Origin: Paragordius varius
Taxonomy: Eukaryota; Nematomorpha
Assembly: GCA_964247055.1 (NCBI GenBank)
Contig: OZ176053.1
Coordinates: forward strand, 8,556,001-8,620,000
Direction: 5' to 3'
Length of the DNA: 64,000 bases
In this document: positions 25,243 through 37,434 of the stretch, piece by piece
Layout: each line of letters begins with the position of its first letter
How positions within the stretch are numbered: position 1 is the stretch's first letter
Position numbers and translations under genes: made by a program
Notes under the pieces: model-generated
Seen by the model: only the letters and a program-made list of their open reading frames with translations
Databases searched by the model: none
Told to the model about the DNA's origin: nothing

Positions 25243-28200
25243 ATGAACATTGTTTTATTGTTTACCATTGTTAGTGTTGGGTATTGTTCCTTATCTAATT
25301 TTGTTGCTAAATATATTTATTGGCAAAATGTTTCATATACATTTAATTCTAAGTTTCATGGTTGTCAAGTATGTTTTTAAACTTTACAAACAGGTCAATC
25401 ATACTAATAATATATCTATATTTAAGTGTAATAATGTGAATTTTTTCACTCGATCTGTGTATGAATTTTTACGCGTTTGTTGCGGTAGTTCTTTTTCATG
25501 GTCAGGGAATTTAAATCATCTTCCCCAAAACTCAAACAATTTTTTTTTCGCTCTAACTTCACGCAAAGAGTTAAAATTTTGGTTAATTTTAGCGTTCAAT
25601 TTTATGGGAATCCGTGTACATTTAGTTACTCATATGCTTTCTGGGGTTGGAAGCATTGGAAAAGGGAATTGGATTGGATGGCCCTTCAAGGCATTAATAT
25701 GGCTCTGGCTTATACCGGTTATGAAATGATATTGCTTAAGGTTAAACAATTGAAAAATATTTTCCTATTAAAGCTAAACATAAAATTAAAATGACATTGG
25801 AATTAGTTTGGTGGATCAACCAATAAATATATAGTCGGGTTTTCTAAAAAAATTACTTAAAAAAACCACAAAATATGAATTAGAAAAGGGTAAATTTTCG
25901 TATGAATGTTGAATATACACGGTACGCCAAATGAATGTCTATAAACTTTGTATTATTTAAGCCTGATTATAATAAATTTGTATTTTAAAAATTGAGGCGA
26001 GAATTGGAAAAATTTAATCTTTTTATGTTAGGCAAAAAGTCGAATAAAATACAGTGATAAACGCGTTAACTACATTTTATTTTATCTTTATATGTATCAT
26101 AATTTTAATCAACAATCCGGTACAAAGCGAATGATTTTCCGATCTAGTGAAAACCTAAATGTTTAAAATGTATAGGGTCAATCTGAATGCGGGAAGGCAA
26201 AATTGATCGGTAAAGAGTTTAATAGTAAAAAAATAATAAGTCCCGTGCTAAACTTTATTTAAACCAATTTTTGGTTTTTTAAATTATACACCGTTATGTT
26301 TGCTTTTTGGAAGGTGTCATTCTTGGTTGTTTAAAACGGTGTTTCAAAATTGATTTAAAACACGGAAATAATTTAATTAGCAAATTTATCTGACTAAAAC
26401 CGGATTTATACGCCTAAAATCGGGTTTGGATATCAGCCTAAAGCCGCCACTCCTCTAATATCCAATCGGTTTACGTTTTTATTGTTTAAATTTTTAATCC
26501 CTAACATTTACTTCAAGAAATTAAAAATTCTAGCAAAATATTTCTGTTTTGCTGTATTACAAGTTATATATGGCAAATTTTGGGTTTGTCTAAGCACTGT
26601 TTTTTTCAATAATGTCCAAGAACCTCTTATTTGTTTTAATAATTTATAACGATTTGCGATTCTTATATATATTCAGTTATTTAAACCATGGTTCACGGCC
26701 GCATGGGAGTAGAAATGCTTTTTTATGGATTTTTTTGATATACTGATTTGGAATATAAGTATTTGCAAACGGGGAAAATATTTATCCACTGCACGCCCTT
26801 AAGAGACAAGAAAAATATTTTTTTCAACCCTTTAATTTTTTTGGTGAGTACCACTGTGATTGTTTTATTGAATCGGTCTAAATTATCAATATTTAAAAAA
26901 AATTATTGAATAATGCAGACTATTATTTATTCCGATACAAAAAACAAATAGGCTGATATTTTTATATTTAATAATTTAATGATCATTCAAATATAAAATA
27001 TATTTTAAAGGTTTAACTGAGTAAGTATTTAAATACCGACATAAAAATAGCTCTCATCACCTAATTAATATTCAGAAAAGTATTTTCAATGAAAGTTAAC
27101 ATCCCCCAAAAATCTATTTATCCGAATTTTCCTTTTAATCTATAGAATTTGGAATAGATAATAATTGTCTTTTGAAGTGATCAATAATGTAGCATCTTTC
27201 AAGTTAGATATATTTTTATTATAAACCTTAGGGTTTAATTATATCATACATTTTTATAATTATTTATTAATTATCTGTTAGACCTTCTTACGCCTTGGTC
27301 TGGCTGAGGATGATATATACGACTTCTTTTCTGGCCCATCGTATTTGGCTTGGAATAGAATGGGAAACCTACGCTCTTTGGGTTTAAATTTTAAGCATTC
27401 TTCGATAAAAGATAGCATAAAGATTTGGTTTTTGGAACAGAGTAAACTTCAAACCCAAATTTTGCAATATATGCGCACTTTAAACATAACAGCTGTAATG
27501 CCAGGCTTTCCAGGATTCGTTCCGTATCTGTTATTTCGTAAAATGTATCCAATGAACAAAATAATCCAAACATGTAAATATATAAAATTTCTTTGTTTGA
27601 TTAAAAGACAACTCAATTTAGTGAGTATGACAAAACAAAAAGAAAATTTTCTATCATTAATTTATGTATGAGTCTATTACAAATTCCAAATCTTAAAATT
27701 CGGTCGACTAAAAAATACTAATCCAGAAAAGTTCTTATAACCAAGAATCTTTACGTATCAAATTTACTCCGGTTCCATATTAATTCTGTTAAGTTATTTA
27801 GAAAAATTTTAAATTTATATACATCATTAAAATTGAAGAAATTCTATAATTTATTTAAGTATCATTATCTTGTGTATTTTTAACAAATAGCGGCTTGGGT
27901 TCATTTGAATTCCAGTTACTGTTGTGTGGGCTTCATTTATCCATCAGATCCATTATACCATAAAATCAATGAGATATACCATCAAGAGCTGACCAAATTA
28001 TACGGCTGGCACGAATACTTTATCATAGATTCGTTCAATGAAAACGCATTCAATTTCAGGTATTTTGGAATATATAGCGTACTTAAATTGTGTTGCCTTA
28101 TCGTAAGATATGTGTTTTAGCGATTATTAATATTAAACATTAAACATCCTGGTCAAACATATATTAATATGAATTTTAAAAACTAAACTAGTAATTCAGA

Positions 28201-31200
28201 TGAAGTTGCCTTAATAGGATCAAGTATTTCGTCATCCCTGACGAACATTAATTCAAGCTTTGTTTGGATTATGCAGAGTTGGACCTTCTACGATATAAAA
28301 ACATGGAAATTCAAATATATTTCCGCATTTTTGAACGCAATACCCAAGGTTTATATTTTTCTTTAATTTTTAATCAAATTTTGTTTTTCTTTTTATACAT
28401 AGTGCAAATAATATATTTTAACAATTCAATTAATTAAAAAAATATTTTTTAGAATTAATCATTGAGAAATATATTTTTTACGATATAGGGAAAACTGATC
28501 ATTCTGGATTTAGCCGGTGCCATGTTACCATTATATAAATTAACAAATAACTTTTATGGCCATACTTTTATATGGTGTGTTTTGCATAACTTCGGAGGTA
28601 CGAACGGAATGCAAGGAAACTTAGCAAAAATTGTTAGGGTAATAATGATTATTATAACAACCATTGACATTAAAATAAGATAGTTTGAACAAAATATCTC
28701 TGAACCCTTTGTAATTTTTTTAAAAAATTAAAAGTGTTTGTGCGCAGTTTACCGACTTTTTCTATTTTAGTATTCTGGAATATATATATTAAGGTAAATG
28801 GGGTTTCATACAGAAATAAACACTTGTCACTGTAGATAAGACGCCGCCCTGACGTAACCCCACACTCACCATGCAGGGATCAGTTACCCCGTGATTTGTG
28901 GAAACCATAGCAGTCGAATTTGAGAAAATTGAGAACATGTTAATTAAATGAGTTGAAATTTCTAGCTGTTTTAAGTAAATAAATGATTATGTTAATGGAA
29001 TCAAAAGCCTTGGAAAATCCATAAAGCACATATGGATTTCTAAATCAAATTCTATGTGTTTCTCCATTATCCATCTCATATTGGCTATCATATCTCTATA
29101 TCCTCGCCCTTTTCGAAAACCAGCCTGAGTAATTGATATTTTTGGTTCTAAAATGGATTGAAGGCGTTTTTGAATAATTTTTAAGAAGATTTTAGATTTG
29201 ATATGTTAGAGTTATTGTTCTATAATTTTCCATATTTCGGGATGATTACCTTTTTTAGAATAGGTATCAGAATAGATTTACCCCAATCCTTAGGAATTTT
29301 TTCCGAGTAAAAGATTTTTTGAAAAAAATTGTGGAGGATATCCAGTGGATTTTTATGATTTCAGAGGACACATCATTGTGAGCCTCTTCCAGTGGTTAAA
29401 TGTTTTACAGACCGTTCCACTTCTTCTAGCATAGGAGGATCTTTTTCTTGGGTGCTTTCATTAAAAATTTTAGTGGTTTTTGTTTCATAGAGGTTGGATA
29501 TGTGATCGTGCCAAATTTCTAATATTTTGGCCTAATCCGTGACAAGATAATTATCAGCGTTTCTCATGGGGCCGCGGTAATTATAATTTTTATTTTGTTT
29601 TATCTGTTTTGTTTGGGCAAAAGTTTTGATTTGGCTTCGGTTTCTAGCTCTTCACAAAATTTATTATAGTGATTGTTTTTATCCGTCCTTGTGCTGTTTT
29701 GAAAATTGCTGTTTAAAATTTTGTATTCACTCCAATTCCCTTTGACTTTTGCTAATCTGCGTTCTTTAGCTATGGCAAGATTATTTGCTGATAGTTTAAT
29801 TTTATGTGGATGGTTTGTAAGGCGATATAAATTCATCGGCAAAATGTCAAAAATATGGGCTACATATTAATCTTTCTAAAACAAAGATAATACAAATTAA
29901 CCTGAAAGTTGCAAACGCTTCAATAATTGTTAGCGGGAATTCTATTAAAACAGTCAAAAGTCACACATATCTCGGGAGCTAAATACGTGGTGATAATTGT
30001 ACTCCCGAGATAAAACGAAGGGTAGCTATGGCCAAAACGGCCGCAAATAATTATAACAAAATTTGGGCATCCCATGATGTCTGCTTAAAAACGAAAATTT
30101 CACTTACAAATGCAATCGTTTTTCCAACTTTCCTCTACGGGTGTGAAGGTTGGACTTTAAAAGATTCCTACGGATAATAAACTCCTTTGAACTCTGGATG
30201 TGGAGAAAACTCTTACAAATAAAATGGACGGATAAAATAACTAATAATGCAATTTTGAAAATCGATTCCAATATGTGATTGCTTGGAATGTCTATCGGCA
30301 CCAAACTATCCTACTATGGCCACATTATGAGATCTAATTCACTGGAAAAATACTTGATGTTGGAAAAAGTTAGCTGTACACGAAAAAGGGGCTGAAGAAG
30401 TAAAGACGGATGGACAATATTCAACAAGAAACCCATGCAACCTTGGCAGACCTCGCATTAAAACTAAAAAGTGCAATTTATGGAGAAGTTCACAATCGAC
30501 CCCGATTGTAGCAATACACACACACTGTAGATAGGAGTAATATGCTTTTAATTATGGATATTTCCCCATGTTATTCGCCACACTGTATGTTAAAAGTTTC
30601 CATTTTGTAAATATTTTCATTTTATTAATTAAATACTTTTCCCCTTTTTTATATGGATTACATATTGGGGTGTTTTTATTTCACAAAAATTGGTAAAAAA
30701 TTATTATTCTAGATTATATATTATTATCATATTATTTCTACTACTATAATTGACAAAAAGTTTCAATTTAGTTTAATGAGAGTTTATAATTTGGATATAT
30801 ACCATTTGAAAAACAGCTAATTTTAAAATAATATAATTAGCGAAGACTGATCAAATATGAGCAACATCATTTAGAATTAACCATATTTTATTGCCAATTT
30901 TTTAGCGATTTCACAAAATTTTAAATGGCGGTGAGAGTTTGAGATCGATTATTGTATTTTCCATTTTAAAAAAATATTTTATGTATAATGCACCTAAAAG
31001 GCCATAGAATACATATTTTTAGATTTTCATGGAGACTTATTAAATTATTTATATTTTATGCTGGTCAGAACCCAAAAGTTTAATAACTATGCTTTGTTTC
31101 ATAGGGTTTCGAAGATGTATCAAAAGTTCACAATTGCATTGGGATTGGATCATCTATGGAAGGCATCAATCAAAACGATGTAGTTTATGCATTAGTTAAT

Positions 31201-34022
31201 GATCTTAGGTGGAAACCAAACTTAAATTTAACAGAATGGTATGGATAGTTTGAGAGATTAAATGTAAATTATCGAATAATCGCAAAAAATCTTATACCAA
31301 GGGTCAAAAATGCCTAATTTTAATAAAATATAAATACTAATTTCATAATACTGTGATGTAAAATTTAAAAATGATCTAAGCCAAATATTTCCCACAACCC
31401 CGATCATTTTTCCATTCTAATATATTTTAATGCGTATCCCCTCTAAAATATTATTTGTAAAAATGGATAATTTTAAACAACCATTTGAACGAATTGGCAT
31501 GTATTAAAATGATGATGCTTGTTTATATAAGAATTAGTTTTTATTTAAAGAATATTGCTTTAATATTTTGGTCTTTAGTAGCCATAAATTATAGTTGACG
31601 CTTTATTTTTGTCACATTTATTAGGATTGTGGATTATAGCAAGCGAAGATATGGTTTTCCAAATAACACACAGCTAACATCTGTTTGGTTAAATTTATTG
31701 GTAAGGCAAATTATATATCAAAAACCTATTTATTTTAACTTTTGCAAAAATATATATGCATATAAATAACTAGCTCTTTTATTATAATATATTCTTTGCA
31801 GAACTAGCTTATTATTTTAACATGCAGTGTTCAGGGTCGGAATATAAATTTAATTAAGATAGAGATCCCTATAATAACCCTTAACTTTTTGTTTTAACAT
31901 TTAAATAAACCGTCAAATAGTTATATAATTAAAATATATCGAGTATTGAAGAATCATATCTCCATAAGGTTATATTTCAAGCTAACCAAATAGTAACTAT
32001 GGTTAACACTTGTCATTATGCAGCATTTTATATTTATATTGGTTAAACAAACCTTTATAGAAAAAAGGATGATGTTGATAATTCAGGAATCAAAAACATA
32101 ATTAAGATTTTTGTCGATTCATGTCACATCGAAAAAAATTGTGAACTACGCCATATTTTTTTAAGAATTACTCTTGAAAAATCATTTTTATTTTCAGTAC
32201 TTACCATCTCCAACTGGTCGAGAATGGTAGCCATTATGTTATGTGTACATATTATTCAATGTTAATCGGTATAATATAAACTAACAGGGATATTCTATCG
32301 GGTAGCCAAAACTTTAAATTTTCTTAGTTTAATGGAATTACTGCGAATTTTCACATCACTTAGTTTCGACAATCCAAAATTATTATTTTTATTATGATTT
32401 TGTATACCAATTTTATTACTTTATTTTGTTAAACATATGCCATATCAATGAATGTTTAGTGTTAGATTATTTGCCAATAATACTTAACGAATTAAGGACA
32501 ATAATATTTAATGAAAACAATCTTTGTAAACTAGGGCTTAATTCAACCTCCAATTATCTTAATAGCTCTTAATGCCTTATTCAAAATATATTTTAATTTC
32601 GAGCATAATTTTATTGTATGTAGGACACTGTATATTCTCATCAAAATGGCTTAAAGTTGCGATCAAATAAACATCCATTCCCTGGACATGGAAATTATCT
32701 TATAACCCAAATGCCTTCGCTCACTTTAGATTTCGATTTGGTAGTTTTTTAATTAATTAGCCTTCACAGTGGCCTGTTTATGAAAAAAATAAAATATAAT
32801 TATAAAAATAGATTTATTTTTTGGGGTGATTGATGAATTAGCCCTGTTTCAATTTTTTATTTAATATGGCATCTGAAATATAAAGCATATAAGGTTTAAA
32901 AACCGTAAAACAAAATTCATAATCATAAAAATACTAAATAAAAAAGCTTATATAACCCTCACCACAAGCTATATTTATTAAATGTACATTTTTTTTCATT
33001 ACAATACCTATATCGGGTTAGTATTTAATATATAGAATTGATTTGTTACTTGTATAATTTTATTTTATAGATTCCGTACAATAAAACTTTATTCGATCAA
33101 ACAAGATATATTATAAATGATTTTTACTGGAATCATAAGATACCACGCATCCCCAAGACATTTTTGTATATATATTATTTTTTTCTAAGGGTTTATTTTG
33201 GTATAAAAATTATTATATTGTGGATACAATAACAATTTTTGATTTTCGATTTAAGTTATTTAAAATGTCAAAAAATTAATTTCGTTACAATTTAAAGATA
33301 TGATTTGGCAGACATTGAACGACAATGGTATCAAAATAAATTCAATTCCATATATCAAATGATCAAAATGGCTTACAAAAAGAAGGCTATCAAAGATTTG
33401 CAGTATTTAAGTAGTTTATATGATGGTAAAGGATAACATTTATTTAATTATAAACCAATATTTAAGGTATATTAGATTCAAAATGGAAGTATTTTTTATT
33501 CAAATGGATCAAACATTGGATAAGCACCAAAATTTCCGCCTAAGTAGTTGGTTAAAACAGGCTCAATCAAACGCACGTCCTAAACAATTGAAAGATGTAT
33601 TTTATCATAACGCTTTATCGCAAATATCGTCTTGGGATGTCAACAAAAATGTACGTACAAACAAAATTGTTTTAAGTATAATGCCTTTTTTTGTTTTTAT
33701 AATATTGTCATTTTAGTAGTAAAATAATTGGCAAACAAAACGCCAACTAATCAAATCTAATTGAGGTGCCAAAATTTTGTTTTTTTAAGTCGCAGTTTTT
33801 TTTATACCAAAACAATTTTAGAATGAGCTTATGGATTACGCAGCTAAACAATGGAAAGGTATGTTCTCCTGCTATTATGGGGCTAGGTGGTTAATGTTTA
33901 TAGATTGGTTAACCACGCACATTAACGGAGGAATGAACCAAACAGAATATGAGAACCAAGTTTGGAAACAAATTCAAATCCCTTTTGCGTACAATAAAAC
34001 TTATTTGCAATCATGTATGTAA
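25243..34022 (+). CDS. NAGLU: Alpha-N-acetylglucosaminidase (glycoside hydrolase family 89)
   Basis: This is the lysosomal exo-hydrolase that removes terminal alpha-N-acetylglucosamine from heparan sulfate. Fourteen exons give a continuous 709-aa frame (human 743): 25243-25368, 25394-25569, 25593-25740, 27282-27573, 27891-28059, 28192-28348, 28489-28638, 31105-31238, 31625-31700, 32624-32740, 33071-33165, 33298-33402, 33467-33650 and 33822-34022. It begins with a signal peptide (MNIVLLFTIVSVGYC). Family blocks are clear: WKRELDWMALQGINMALA, FFSGPSYLAWNRMGNL, IDSFNE and FIWCVLHNFGG. The two catalytic acids of the family match Glu298 (DSFNE) and Glu425 (SSMEGINQND). The introns are mixed: 25 and 23 nt at the start, then 64 nt to 2.5 kb. 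The largest (28639-31104) holds a LINE and part of a family D repeat. The junction between exons 12 and 13 is the least certain. Confidence 0.94.
26685..26870 (+). repeat. Dispersed repeat family A, copy 2 (in NAGLU intron 3)
   Basis: Matches 4838-5060 block by block: CACGGCCGCATG, TTTTTTGATATACTGATTTGG, CTGCACGCCCTTAAGAGACA and GGTGAGTACCAC. Confidence 0.6.
28850..30540. mobile_element. LINE (RTE/BovB-like) with inverted 5' part, in NAGLU intron 7
   Basis: Two adjoining pieces of one non-LTR retrotransposon ORF2 lie in opposite orientation. On the minus strand, 29842 down to 28850 carries a region before the reverse transcriptase, then EPKISITQAGFRKGRGYRDM and SVGLRQGGVLS. On the plus strand, from about 29840 to 30530, come the later blocks: CQKYGLHINLSKTK, TYLGS, TAANNYNKIWASHDVCLKTK, FLYGCEGWTL and the C-terminal tail. 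The FADD-containing block between them is missing. A 5' inversion with a small deletion at the join is the signature of twin priming. Several stops and frame changes show an old, dead copy. Confidence 0.8.
30840..31070. repeat. Partial copy of MITE family D (in NAGLU intron 7)
   Basis: Shares AAAATGGCGGTGAGAGTTTGAG and ATAATGCACCTAAAAGGCCATA with the corresponding internal parts of 10885-11331 and 61821-62215. The terminal palindromes are not preserved. Confidence 0.5.
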
Positions 34023-34417
34023 CTACTGAACTTAATATTGTATACATTGTACTACCTACCATAAATCAATAAAAATTGAAATCAATATCATTTAAGATTT
34101 ACATTAAACAAACATTGGGGAAAAGGTATGTATTGATTATGTACCATAAACTGGTTTATTCCAGTACATGCTTAAAGCAATAAAATATATTGTGTATGGT
34201 TTGGTTAAAATTTATTAGAATATGTAGTATACATTATGTTGTTAAAATGTTAAGAATTAGGAATATGTACAAAATTAAAGAATGGTGCTTGCTATATTAC
34301 ATTAAATGGTAGAATAGATTATTTTGAGAGACAGAGTATAGAATTTTGTGTTTGAATTAAAAATTTTTTGGACAAAACAATTGATTGATTATTATTGGAC
34401 CAGTGGGATTAAAATCT

Positions 34418-34801
34418 TCATTTTTTCCCAGCTTTACCGCCTAATAAATCATAGGTAAAAATATAAGAATGTATGTTTGTTTAATTGAAAATTTACGACA
34501 ATATTGTAAAAAAACTATTATACCTTTAGCTGCACCCTTGGCAGCGGCTCCCTCTTTGGGTTTATCCCCACCAGCGGCGGTGGCTTTAGCGGCAGAACCA
34601 GCGGCGGCACCTTTGCTTGCTAAAATAAATCCAAGAAAAATTATAATAAAACAAAATTAACGTAGGAAAAAATTTTAGTCAAAGAGCCATTTTATTATCT
34701 TTATAGATTAAATTGGAAATTAAAATCATTTATACCATTAAAAACCATATATCCTATAATACGAAAGATAAAAATTAAAACAACTTACAATCTTTCGTCA
34801 T
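34418..34801 (-). CDS. 43-aa Lys/Ala/Gly-rich small protein
   Basis: Three exons on the minus strand: 34801-34789, 34619-34524 and 34440-34418. Their lengths (13, 96 and 23 nt) add to 44 codons, and the splice sites are canonical. The product starts MTKDSSKGAAAGSAAK and ends GGKAGKK. It is highly basic and low-complexity, with KGAA/AAKG repeats like the unstructured tails of linker histones or some ribosomal proteins, but it has no folded domain. The exons are markedly more GC-rich than the surrounding DNA, which supports selection on coding. A function cannot be assigned; a truncated neighbour of a ribosomal protein gene is an alternative. Confidence 0.6.
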
Positions 34802-35232
34802 TTGGATGTGATTTGTTGAAGTTGAAAAAGTAAGAGGTTTAGAATAGGCGATAAAAGTTTAAAATAATAGAAATGAGACTGTGTATGCGCGTTCGTTCTT
34901 TTATATATTCATATAAATAACCAAGATCAGGTTAATATGTCATGTGATTTTAATTGTTTATATATTTTTTTTCGTTATCATTTTTTTAACTATAAAGCTT
35001 TATTGCGTTTATTTACAACATTTATATGTAAATTTATATTCTTTAGTAATAGGTACTTTTTGTTATAATCTATTGGCTGATGAAACTCAATTAGCACATG
35101 TAATAGTAAACCGCCTAAAACTTAACCTAAAAGTATATATTACATAAAGAGGTAAATTATAGTCCAATAGAAATTTACTGGACTTTTTGTTTTTCTCAAA
35201 ATATTAGATTAGGAGATTAAAATAAATTTAAA

Positions 35233-35471
35233 TTAAATATATATATTTTCCGAAAAAATATTAATTTTAGTCTGCTAAAATATATTGGGTAAAACCTTTA
35301 AAAAAGGATTTTGGTCACGCTTCTTTATATATCCCATGGTTAATGGTCCATACAATATTCCACCATAATATGAACTGGCTTTGTAAAAAAAACTCACTAC
35401 ATGAATCATGATTTGATGTGTCCCACCTGAAGGCAAATTAAATAGCATTGAACCTTGGGCTGGACTTAACC
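35233..35471 (-). CDS. Unassigned coding segment, possibly a small inner-membrane mitochondrial protein
   Basis: The exon 35471-35296 is open for 58 codons (LSPAQGSMLFNLPSGG, then HVVSFFYKASSYYGGILYG, then GYIKKRDQNPFLK). A possible 21-nt intron (35275-35295) leads to a last exon ending at 35233 (QTKINIFSENIYI). The spacing LSP..., SFF..., KR..NP is faintly like the complex III subunit UQCRQ/QCR8, but the resemblance is too weak to name it. The upstream acceptor (TTTTTATAG) implies at least one earlier exon, with the start codon, that I could not find. Confidence 0.35.
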
Positions 35472-37371
35472 CTATAAAAATAGCCCTTTAAACTTTTTGA
35501 AAATTAATTTGGTATAATCTAATTCTTAAAATATAACCATGATTGACTTTTTTTATTAGCTTCTCGTCTCTTCCGTCTGTTATATTTAATATTAATCATA
35601 TTAAATTCAGATTCAATTAAAGATATTTGTTACAATGTGTCGCACAGAGTCGAGCCATTTTTTTGGATTACTTTTTCTAAGCCTATCCGTGCAATATTAC
35701 AATTTCTTTGAAAAACTAAATTATTAAAATAATTTTAGAGAAAATGTATTTAAACACATGGATATATAAATGCTAGAAAGTCCTATTTTATGGGCTAAGA
35801 TGAAGTTGAGTCCTTTTTTATTTACTCATCTCTGTAAACCCTATATAAAATTTTCATATAATTTGAGAGTTTGATTGGGAAACTGGACGGTAATGACATG
35901 TATTTGTGTTGTTTATGTTAAATAATAAATTAGGTATCCAAAATAATACACAGTGGGAAAATCACATAAAATAATAGATAATTAACTAAGATATTGGCTA
36001 TTAAAAAAGGCTTAAACTATCAATGTATTTTTTAAGTTAGTTTTTGGCAAAAAATAATTAGAACGTAATGTTAAAATTATCGTTTCGATTTAATCACCAC
36101 GACGCTAGACAAAGCACAACTATCCATATATATGTTTGGTTTAGTATTTAAGTCATTAAGGTTGTATTGGAAATTTTTTGCCTTTATTCAAAGTTATTTG
36201 TTCACGTGCAAAATGGGTACGATTGTTAAGAGAGGAATTAATTAAAAACTAATTCAAGTTTTAAGAATTCATTCCTGAACCATTCTCATACATCGCTACG
36301 ATTCCAACTTTTTGACATGCAATCGCACTTTTCGACGATCATTTTATTCATCTAATACCCTGATTCGGGCTAATTTCTGAAAACCCGATTCGGTTCCACA
36401 TTTTTTTTCGACCGGTTTAGCCCTGCTATATATAAAAATCATGGTGCAACATCGAGTTTTTGCATTCTAAATTCTAACATAGAATTCAGTATCGTTTTTA
36501 GGGTTTTAATTCATTATCAAATTCATTCATAGTTATTAATACCAACCCAAACACTGACCATGTTATATAACACTGGTCAAAAAAATAATTTAGTATCCAT
36601 TAATAATGAAGTGATTTTTAAGACACATATTGTTTTAATTTTTACATTGAATATTAGAATTTGTTGCTAATTATAAATACTGTAACAACAATTCTGAGAC
36701 TAAATTTTAAGAATAACTAAAAACTAACTTCACAATATCCTTGATTTTTTTAATTTGCAATAAAAATTCTAATTAATGATCAAATTGCCATATTTGTCAA
36801 ATATGAGTAGCATCACATTTAGTTTCTGAACATGTAAATTCATTAAAACTCTAAATGTGCGGTGAAGTTAGTTTTTTGAAAGTAAGTGACATAAATGAAT
36901 AGATGTAGTTTGTGAAAACGTTAAAACTTTGTTTTCATAAGTTTATCATTTATTTTGATGCAAAACAGAAACGCACCGGTTTAATAATATTTACGTTAGA
37001 TGTACTTGATATTATTTATAGAGAAATATTCAGTATAACAAAAATTTTCAATCAAGTATGACGCGGATCGCATATTTGTTTATATTTTAGGATGATTGGT
37101 TAACTATTATGCCTTTTATATAATTAACTCTATATGATTATCTTTTTTATAAAATTAAATTTGTGGGATAGTAGGTCAGAGGCTAGAGGTGGGGGTTGTT
37201 TTAATAGGTTACAAAAAATAACGGAAGTAAATAGATTTCTGCAGTTAAAATACAGTGTATTATTTAAAAATAAACACTTGTGATAAAATTGGATAGTTGC
37301 TTATAAAAAATACACCTGAAACCATTCTTATTTCAAATAATGTTAAGAAAAAAAAAACAAAACGATTTTTC

Positions 37372-37374
<3 letters not shown>

Positions 37375-37433
<59 letters not shown>
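37375..37433. repeat. AT microsatellite next to the Helitron end
   Basis: About 29 uninterrupted AT units. It ends exactly where the Helitron terminus CTAG begins. Confidence 0.95.

Positions 37434-37434
<1 letters not shown>

Noticed and set aside
33403-33475. A frameshift in NAGLU between exons 12 and 13
   Set aside because: The first donor I tried broke the frame, but a donor at 33403 and acceptor ending at 33466 keep it, and all exons then sum to 710 codons including the stop.
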